DNA of 26,974 nucleotides from a virus: IMG/VR virus record IMGVR_UViG_3300045131_001343, positions 1-26,974 of that record; one strand, 5' to 3'. Shown here in pieces: positions 16,921 to 24,100 of the stretch. Position 1 is the stretch's first letter. Every line of letters begins with the position of its first letter. The notes beneath the pieces are model-generated. The model ran no database searches and was not told where the DNA came from. It saw only the letters and a program-made list of their open reading frames with translations. A program made the translations under genes and the position numbers.

Positions 16921-19078
16921 TTATAATATCAATATAACGGGAGATTGTCAGAACAATGGTTCTGGTGTGATACAAGTTGGATTCTCTGGCGGAACTCCAC
17001 CATACACCATTGCATGGGCTCCACCGATAAATTCATCATTTGTTTTAATTTATGATTTTAATCCATTTAGTGCGACAACTAGTTATCAAACGTATAATAC
17101 GGTATCAAATCTTTCGGCTGCGACATATTCCTTTAGAGTAAATGATTCAACTGTTCCAACTAACTTAGAATTCGATGTTAACGTTCCAATATCTTCAGGA
17201 AATTGTACGAGTATTATTGATGTGTCAGCCACAACATGTAACACTAATAGTGGAAGTGTTACTGCGGATGCGAGTAGTGACTTTAGTGAAACAGAATATT
17301 ATCTGTATACTTCGGATGACGAATTAGTTCAATCGGGGTTAACGGGTCTAGGATTATTTACATTCCAAAATCTTTCTGCGGGAACGTATTTTGTAACAAG
17401 TGTTGATTACGGTGGGTGTACAGGAACTAGCTCAACGTTTATTGTTAATGATTCAGTTGAAGTTGATTTTGGATTTTACCCTGTGGATGATACACAATGT
17501 GGTCAAGCTTCCGGAAAAATTATAGTTACGGGACAAACAGGAGTACAACCTTTTACTTATCAATGGAATGATGGATCAACAGGAAGTACTTTATCTGGTT
17601 TAACTGCTGGAACATATTCGGTTAAAGTTACGGATGCAACAGGATGTTCTAAAATAAAAGAACAATCAATTGGACAGATTGATCCTGTTGGTTTAGGTGC
17701 TTTTACGATTGACTTGATTCCAACTTGTTTAAATGCCGATGGAGTATTAACTATGACGATTACAGGTGGAACTGGTCCATACTATTATTCGGCCTCCACA
17801 GGAGCAATTGACGTTAGTTATGCTCAAAGTTTTTCATTGTCAGGAATTCCTGCAGGATCTTATGTTTTTTCAGTTACTGACGCTGCTCTATGTAAATTTA
17901 CTACGGGTGTTGATGTTGCCACTGAAAATGGAATTTCAGACATCATTTTGGAGGTTAATCCTTCTTTCTGTAGTAATGCTGACGGATCGATATTGGTGAC
18001 CGCCTTGGGAGGTACATCACCATTTACGTATACTTTAATTTATCCTGATGGATCAACATATTCAATAAATTCAAATGCAGCTTCATATACCTTCTCTGAA
18101 TTAACGGGTGGTACTTATACTGTGATATTAGAAGATGCCTCAGGATGTTACTTTTTAAATGAAAGTGCAATACTTTCACAAAATACTTTTACAATAACTG
18201 CATCAACAACAGGAACAACATGTGCAGCTAATAATGGAACCATTGTTGTTGAAAAATCAGTGGGTGGAACTTCACCGTTTGATTACTCTTTAGATGGGAT
18301 ACAAAATGTTATCGATACAACTGCAAGTGCTGTTACGTTTTCTAACGTAAGCTCGGGTCAACATACGATATCTGTTACCGATGCCTCAGGATGTACTCAA
18401 ACGCAACAAGTGTTTATAACACCAAGTACACCATTAGTTTACAATTTATACTCAACTTCGTGTGGACAAGGATCTGAAGGAACAATAACCGCATTCATAT
18501 CTGATGGAATTCCTCCATTTACATATGATTGGTCAGATAATGTTGATTCAAACCCACAACAAATCAAAGTTACGGGTTTAACTGCCGGTACTTACTCTTT
18601 AACTGTTTTAGATTCAAGCGGATGTTCTCAAACAAGAACAACAATTATTGACTGTGATAAAACATATGTGTCGTATCAATCTTATGTAATGGGAGCTGAA
18701 CAATTTAATTTAGTGTCTCCAACAAAGAGAGGAATTTTACAAATGTTGAATGAAGGATTTGATGATTTAACCACAGGAAATACAAATTGTGATCTAATTA
18801 CCACTGAATTTTATGCGAAAGTACAAGTTCAGCCGATTGGAATTGTTTTAGACCAATTATTTTTCACAGGAACAAGTTTAATTCAACCACCATCCGATAG
18901 TTTGTGGTATTCTACTATAGAATCTATGTTAGAAAGTATCTATGGAATAGGAAATGTAACTGTAAATCAGTTAACAAATGAAATAACCATAGAAACAGAT
19001 AGAAGTGAAACATCACTTAATGGTCAAGAAGTAATTATCGAACTAATTATAGTATACGATATTATGTGCTTGACATGA
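16907..19078 (+). CDS. Structural/adhesin-like protein with seven SprB-type repeats
   Basis: 723 residues from a GTG start that overlaps the previous gene by 14 nt. It is built of seven related modules of about 55-75 residues. Each has the form C...G-x-I.V...GG-x-x-P[FY]-x-Y...L-x-[AG]-G-x-[YH]-x-[FV]-x-V-x-D-x-[ST]-G-C, for example GLTAGTYSVKVTDATGC in module 3. This is the SprB repeat pattern known from the Flavobacterium gliding adhesin SprB and other Bacteroidota surface proteins. Residues about 600-723 form a non-repeat C-terminal domain similar to that of the preceding protein. There is no signal peptide or type IX sorting domain, which is expected for a virion component rather than a secreted adhesin. 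It is likely a tail decoration or host-contact protein. Confidence 0.85.
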   Translation: MASFNYNINITGDCQNNGSGVIQVGFSGGTPPYTIAWAPPINSSFVLIYDFNPFSATTSYQTYNTVSNLSAATYSFRVNDSTVPTNLEFDVNVPISSGNCTSIIDVSATTCNTNSGSVTADASSDFSETEYYLYTSDDELVQSGLTGLGLFTFQNLSAGTYFVTSVDYGGCTGTSSTFIVNDSVEVDFGFYPVDDTQCGQASGKIIVTGQTGVQPFTYQWNDGSTGSTLSGLTAGTYSVKVTDATGCSKIKEQSIGQIDPVGLGAFTIDLIPTCLNADGVLTMTITGGTGPYYYSASTGAIDVSYAQSFSLSGIPAGSYVFSVTDAALCKFTTGVDVATENGISDIILEVNPSFCSNADGSILVTALGGTSPFTYTLIYPDGSTYSINSNAASYTFSELTGGTYTVILEDASGCYFLNESAILSQNTFTITASTTGTTCAANNGTIVVEKSVGGTSPFDYSLDGIQNVIDTTASAVTFSNVSSGQHTISVTDASGCTQTQQVFITPSTPLVYNLYSTSCGQGSEGTITAFISDGIPPFTYDWSDNVDSNPQQIKVTGLTAGTYSLTVLDSSGCSQTRTTIIDCDKTYVSYQSYVMGAEQFNLVSPTKRGILQMLNEGFDDLTTGNTNCDLITTEFYAKVQVQPIGIVLDQLFFTGTSLIQPPSDSLWYSTIESMLESIYGIGNVTVNQLTNEITIETDRSETSLNGQEVIIELIIVYDIMCLT
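16928..18631 (+). repeat. Seven SprB-like protein modules
   Basis: Modules fall at about residues 8-82, 107-172, 195-248, 271-330, 351-415, 436-498 and 516-575 of the 723-residue protein. Shared marks are a leading Cys, GG-x-x-P[FY] in the middle and a closing T-D-A-[ST]-G-C. The first module lacks the closing Cys. The modules are divergent at DNA level, so this is an old expansion rather than a recent tandem duplication. Confidence 0.8.
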
Positions 19079-19506
19079 CAAGAATAGAAATTTCAGCAGT
19101 TACGGGGGGATCATATCCCATTAATGTTTATGTCTCTGATTATTACGGTAATTACGAGACATTAATCTATACTATTACTTCAGGTAATACGATACCTCCT
19201 GCGACAGGTGCTACATTATCTTCAACTTTTGCAACCGCTCCTGCCATTTTACTTAAAATGGTTGATGCTAATGGTTGTGAAAAAATTGAATTGTTAGAAT
19301 GTAGATTTGGATGTTCTTTCTTAATAACAATACAAGAAGGTTCTTGTGTTACGGATATTAACATTCAAACATCAAGTTGCCTTGTTGGAGGATTGGCGAT
19401 TGTTGAGGCAAGTTGTGTTACAACATTAAGCATTGCAGACCCGTCATGTGACTATAATTTGGTCGTTGGAGGACCATCATGTGTAACTAATTTGGTCATA
19501 ACATAA
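19075..19506 (+). CDS. Small structural protein ending in an 11-residue Cys-spaced repeat
   Basis: 143 residues from ATG 19075, which overlaps the previous stop as ATGA. A GTG three codons upstream (19066) is possible but less likely. Residues 1-75 form a beta-rich module (IEISAVTGGSYPINVYVSD, then LKMVDANGC) that resembles a single SprB-like or Ig-like unit. From residue 80 to the end the protein is six short units, each starting [GS]-C, with cysteines spaced 11, 11, 12, 11 and 11 residues. It ends within the sixth unit. It is likely a partner of the SprB-repeat protein. No family is recognised. Confidence 0.75.
   Translation: MTRIEISAVTGGSYPINVYVSDYYGNYETLIYTITSGNTIPPATGATLSSTFATAPAILLKMVDANGCEKIELLECRFGCSFLITIQEGSCVTDINIQTSSCLVGGLAIVEASCVTTLSIADPSCDYNLVVGGPSCVTNLVIT
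19312..19503 (+). repeat. Six-unit 11-residue Cys repeat
   Basis: The unit pattern is C-x-x-x-[LI]-x-[IV]-x-x-x-[SG], for example CVTDINIQTSS, CVTTLSIADPS and CVTNLVIT. Regular Cys and aliphatic spacing suggests short beta-strands stacked with a ladder of cysteines, as in a beta-solenoid or beta-roll. This is inference from pattern only. Confidence 0.65.
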
Positions 19507-19545
19507 AATTTTTGAAATATCGTAAAATAAATCGGTAAAAAAAGG

Positions 19546-19552
19546 TATTTAT
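19546..19552 (+). promoter_or_regulatory. TATTTAT box before the Thr/Pro fibre gene
   Basis: It lies in the 60-nt A/T-rich gap, ends 14 nt before ATG 19567, and is followed by an A-run. No Shine-Dalgarno is seen. It is one of six such boxes in the window. Confidence 0.42.
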
Positions 19553-19566
19553 TAAAAAAATCTTGA

Positions 19567-21096
19567 ATGGCCCTTTACTCTATATTCGTCGTTAACACCG
19601 CCCCAGGTTGTGATAATGAAATTGAACAACAACTTTCTGTTTCAGGATGTACTAATTACATCATCCGTTTAGCGTCAAACTCGAACGCTCTAGGGCCTTT
19701 TGATGTATTTTATTCTATATTTCCGATAGGTCTTACAGGAGCTACTTTGGCATATTCTGCTGTTACAAGATACGACATGTTCAACGGAGTAGTAGTTTCC
19801 ATAGAATGTGTGACACCAACACCAACTCAAACACCAACTCAAACAAATACACCTTCAATATCAGCAACGGTTGGAACATCTCCAACACCGACAGAAACTC
19901 CAACACAAACACCAACTTTAACACAAACACCGACAAATACATCAACACAAACACCAACTGAAACCCAAACTCCAACAGTAACCCAAACTCAAACACCAAC
20001 AAATACTGAAACACCAACTCAAACACCAACACCTAGTATAACTGCGTCTGAAACTCAAACACCAACACCTAGTATAACTGCGTCTCAAACTCAAACACCT
20101 ACGCCTAGTATAACTGCGTCTCAAACTGAAACACCTACACAGACTCCAACAATGACGCAAACACCTACAGTGACTCAAACGCCAACTCCAAGTATTACAG
20201 CATCTCAAACTCAAACACCAACTCCAAGTATTACACCAACAAATACAGAAACACCAACTAATACACCAACAGAGACTCCAACTAATACGCCAACAAATAC
20301 CGAAACACCAACTAATACACCAACAGAGACTCCAACCAATACGCCAACAAATACAGAAACACCAACTGTAACACCTACCGAAACACCAACTAATACGCCA
20401 ACAAATACAGAAACACCAACTAATACTCCAACAGAGACTCCAACTAATACACCAACTAATACCGAAACACCAACACAAACTCCAACTGAAACACAAACTC
20501 CAACACCTACACCTTCATCTACACCACCTGCATTAAAGGCTTACATAATATTAGATCAAGGTGATGTAAATGCAAGAAATAATTTAAGTGCATGGATGAC
20601 ATCTCAAGGAAGTAGTTGGAGAGGATTTAATACTGTTCCTACTTCACCGTCAATAAGTCAAGAAACATTCGACGCACAGATGAATGCATACTTAAGTTAT
20701 CCAGGGTGGGGTATTTACGAACCGGCAATTATCGAGGCACCAATATCAACAACAAGTGGAGGTAATGACGCTTATGGAAATCCAATTGAAGCTTATAAAT
20801 TCCAAACTACTCAAATACCTGTCGGAGCATTCTCTGCAACAAGTTGGGTGATGGTATTCGTTGCTACAGGATCTACAAACGGACAGAAATATTCAACGGT
20901 TAAAAACGGTACGTCAGCGGGTTCAATGACCTCTAGAGTTATGAATACAAATTATAATAGTTTGGTGATAAATTATTCTGGAACTACAAATATTCCTACA
21001 GGAACATATAAAATGTATTCAACTTTCGCAGGAACATCGTTCCAATTGAGTACAGGGTTCTTACCTAACTATATCCAAGGAGGGACATTAGTTTAA
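19567..21096 (+). CDS. Putative tail fibre/adhesin with Thr/Pro-rich stalk, 509 aa
   Basis: Three parts are visible. Residues 1-82 form a small beta-rich head with three cysteines (GCDNEIE, SGCTNY, SIEC). Residues 83-321 are a low-complexity stalk of TPT-x-TPT-x-T type ([20 protein letters not shown] and variants such as [12 protein letters not shown]). Residues about 322-509 form a globular C-terminal domain ([20 protein letters not shown], later [20 protein letters not shown]) that could be the receptor-binding part. The stalk resembles extended mucin-like linkers of surface proteins. It lacks the D-[ST]-[aliphatic] motif used by Bacteroidota O-glycosylation. The start follows a TATTTAT box with an A-rich leader. 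Fibre function is inferred from architecture and position. Confidence 0.8.
   Translation: MALYSIFVVNTAPGCDNEIEQQLSVSGCTNYIIRLASNSNALGPFDVFYSIFPIGLTGATLAYSAVTRYDMFNGVVVSIECVTPTPTQTPTQTNTPSISATVGTSPTPTETPTQTPTLTQTPTNTSTQTPTETQTPTVTQTQTPTNTETPTQTPTPSITASETQTPTPSITASQTQTPTPSITASQTETPTQTPTMTQTPTVTQTPTPSITASQTQTPTPSITPTNTETPTNTPTETPTNTPTNTETPTNTPTETPTNTPTNTETPTVTPTETPTNTPTNTETPTNTPTETPTNTPTNTETPTQTPTETQTPTPTPSSTPPALKAYIILDQGDVNARNNLSAWMTSQGSSWRGFNTVPTSPSISQETFDAQMNAYLSYPGWGIYEPAIIEAPISTTSGGNDAYGNPIEAYKFQTTQIPVGAFSATSWVMVFVATGSTNGQKYSTVKNGTSAGSMTSRVMNTNYNSLVINYSGTTNIPTGTYKMYSTFAGTSFQLSTGFLPNYIQGGTLV
19813..20529 (+). repeat. Thr/Pro-rich low-complexity stalk
   Basis: 239 residues, mostly T, P, N, E, Q and S. 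The later half (from about 20230) is a regular alternation of [10 protein letters not shown] and TPTNTETP units encoded by ACA/ACT/ACG/ACC and CCA/CCT/CCG codons. The DNA is a degenerate ACNCCN repeat. The Thr codon third base varies freely, so selection seems to act on the peptide. Confidence 0.85.
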
Positions 21097-21134
21097 TTAA
21101 AAAAGAAATAAATAGGTATTAATATAATGGTTGA

Positions 21135-21141
21135 TATTTAT
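21135..21141 (+). promoter_or_regulatory. TATTTAT box before the large Gly-X-Y fibre gene
   Basis: It lies in the 62-nt gap after the Thr/Pro fibre gene and ends 17 nt before ATG 21159. The overlapping sequence TATAAATA (21139-21146) equals the T4 late-promoter core on the + strand. The leader is nearly pure A/T with a purine-rich run and no Shine-Dalgarno. Confidence 0.42.
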
Positions 21142-21158
21142 AAATAAAAAAAGAAAAA

Positions 21159-24100
21159 ATGAGTTTTCAATACAAAAATCCAACGTCAGACACTATAATC
21201 GCGGGACCTTTTTCGGTAGAAAGAGAATCTGATAGTGGTGTTAATTTTAGTGTAAATACAATTGGTGGATACCAAGAAGTATGGAGCTTGGCCGATTTAA
21301 ATTGGGTAATCCCAAACGATGTAAAAATATCTGGAGGACAAGTTCTCTATTCAGGTAACACTATTCCAATTTCATTTGTGTATGGTGGAGATGGTCCGGC
21401 ACCAATATTTAGTCAATTAAATATTAATAACGATGGAATATCTTCAGGTAGAAGAAGATTGGGAATGTTGGTTTTTGTTCAAGAAACGCAATTAACTTAT
21501 CAATATACAATTCCTAACTACGCAAGTATATGGAATGTTGCTCAAACAGATGGTGACATATTTGATACAGGGTTAACTTATCAAGTAACAAATGGAGATG
21601 CGGGTGGACAAGCATTACAAAATGCTTGGACAGGATCAACAATTGAGGGTGTTAGTGGTGTTACAAGAGAAAATGCTAGATGGAGAATTGCCAATTTCAA
21701 TGACACTTCAATTACAGGAGGAACTTATTTTTCGGCAACAACAACCTTAGATTTATATGATAGTGATGGTGGAACTGTTACAATTACAGGATTTACAGGA
21801 ACTGTAACAGGAGGAACTTACAATAGTGGAACTTCAACTTTAACTTTAAATAATAGTGATGGTACTGAGGTATCGATTACGGGAATTACTTCAGGATCAG
21901 GTTCAGCCTTATCTGTTGGAGATGGTACGACAACAGTAAATCCTGTTTCAGGAATTACATTTAGTGGTGCAACAGTTGTTAACGATGGTGATGGAAATAT
22001 TACAGTAGTAATAACTGGCGGTACTTCAGGAACTAGTGGATCAAATGGTACAGACGGTTCATCAGGAACTAGCGGTTCTAACGGAACGGATGGTTCATCA
22101 GGAACTTCAGGTTCTAATGGTACAGACGGTTCATCAGGAACAAGTGGTAGTAATGGTACAGACGGTTCATCAGGAACAAGTGGTAGTAATGGTACAGACG
22201 GTTCATCAGGAACTAGCGGTTCTAACGGAACGGATGGTTCATCAGGAACTTCAGGTTCTAATGGTACAGACGGTTCATCAGGAACTAGCGGTTCTAACGG
22301 AACAGATGGTTCTTCAGGAACAAGTGGAACTTCTGGAGTTAGTGGTATTGATGGAACATCAGGAACTAATGGTTCTTCAGGGACATCAGGAACTAATGGT
22401 TCTTCAGGTTCTTCAGGTTCAAACGGAACAGACGGTTCATCAGGAACATCAGGAACATCAGGTTCTAGTGGTATAGATGGTTCTTCAGGAACATCAGGTT
22501 CTAGTGGTATAGATGGTTCATCAGGAACATCAGGTTCTAGTGGTATAGATGGTTCATCAGGAACTTCTGGATCTAACGGAACAGATGGTTCGTCAGGAAC
22601 TTCTGGTTCTAATGGTACAGATGGTAGTTCAGGAACTAGCGGTTCTAACGGAACAGACGGTTCTTCAGGAACATCAGGTTCTAGTGGTATAGATGGTTCA
22701 TCAGGAACATCAGGTTCTAGTGGTATAGACGGTTCTTCAGGAACTAGTGGTTCTAACGGTACAGACGGTTCTTCAGGAACTAGTGGTTCTAACGGTACAG
22801 ACGGTTCTTCAGGAACTTCAGGTTCAAATGGAACAGATGGTTCTTCAGGAACTAGTGGTGTAGACGGATCAAGTGGTACATCAGGTTCCTCAGGAACTAG
22901 TGGTGTAGACGGATCAAGTGGTACATCAGGTTCTAATGGTACAGACGGTTCATCAGGAACATCAGGTTCTAATGGTACAGACGGTTCATCAGGAACATCA
23001 GGTTCTAGTGGTATAGATGGTTCTTCAGGAACTAGTGGTGTAGACGGATCAAGTGGTACATCAGGTTCTTCAGGAACTAGTGGTGTAGATGGTTCATCAG
23101 GAACTTCAGGTACAGACGGTTCTTCAGGAACAAGTGGTTCTAGCGGAACTGACGGTTCATCAGGAACTAGCGGTTCTAACGGAACAGACGGTTCATCAGG
23201 AACTAGCGGTTCTAACGGTACAGATGGTTCTTCAGGAACTAGTGGTGTAGACGGATCAAGTGGTACATCAGGTTCTAATGGTACTGACGGTTCTTCAGGA
23301 ACAAGTGGTTCTAGCGGAACTGACGGTTCATCAGGAACTAGCGGTTCATCAGGAACTTCTGGTTCAAATGGAACAGATGGTTCTTCAGGAACTAGTGGTA
23401 TAGACGGTTCTTCAGGAACGAGTGGTAGTAATGGTACAGACGGTAGTTCTGGTACTTCAGGTATAGATGGTTCATCAGGAACTTCAGGTGTAGATGGTAG
23501 TTCAGGAACTAGCGGATCTAGCGGTACAGATGGTTCTTCAGGAACTTCTGGTTCAAATGGAACAGATGGTTCTTCAGGAACTAGTGGTATTAGTGGTGTT
23601 GATGGAACTGATGGTAGTTCTGGTTCTTCAGGAACAAGTGGTATAGATGGTTCATCAGGAACTAGCGGTACAGATGGTAGTTCAGGAACAGATGGTTCTT
23701 CAGGAACTAGCGGATCTAATGGAACAGATGGTTCTTCAGGAACTAGCGGATCTAATGGTACAGATGGTTCTTCAGGAACTAGCGGATCTAATGGTACAGA
23801 TGGTAGTTCAGGAACAAGTGGTATAGATGGTTCATCAGGAACTAGCGGATCTAATGGAACAGATGGTTCTTCAGGAACTAGCGGTACAGATGGTTCTTCA
23901 GGAACTTCTGGATCTAATGGTACAGATGGTAGTTCAGGAACTTCAGGTTCAAATGGAACAGATGGTTCTTCAGGAACGAGTGGTATAGACGGTTCTTCAG
24001 GAACGAGTGGTAGTTCTGGCACTTCAGGTATAGATGGTTCATCAGGAACTTCAGGTTCTAACGGTACAGACGGTTCATCAGGAACTTCAGGTTCTAACGG

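Noticed and set aside
19505-19518. Bacteroidota housekeeping promoter (TAnnTTTG) after the Cys-repeat gene
   Set aside because: The sequence there does not place TA two bases before TTTG, and no matching -33 TTG element was found.
19942-20496. Minus-strand frame rich in Cys, Trp and Ser
   Set aside because: It is the antisense reading of the Thr/Pro repeat, has no independent gene-like features and lies fully inside a well-supported gene.
19813-20529. Bacteroidota-type O-glycosylation sites in the Thr/Pro stalk
   Set aside because: The D-[ST]-[aliphatic] motif is absent from the stalk. Other kinds of glycosylation cannot be judged from sequence.
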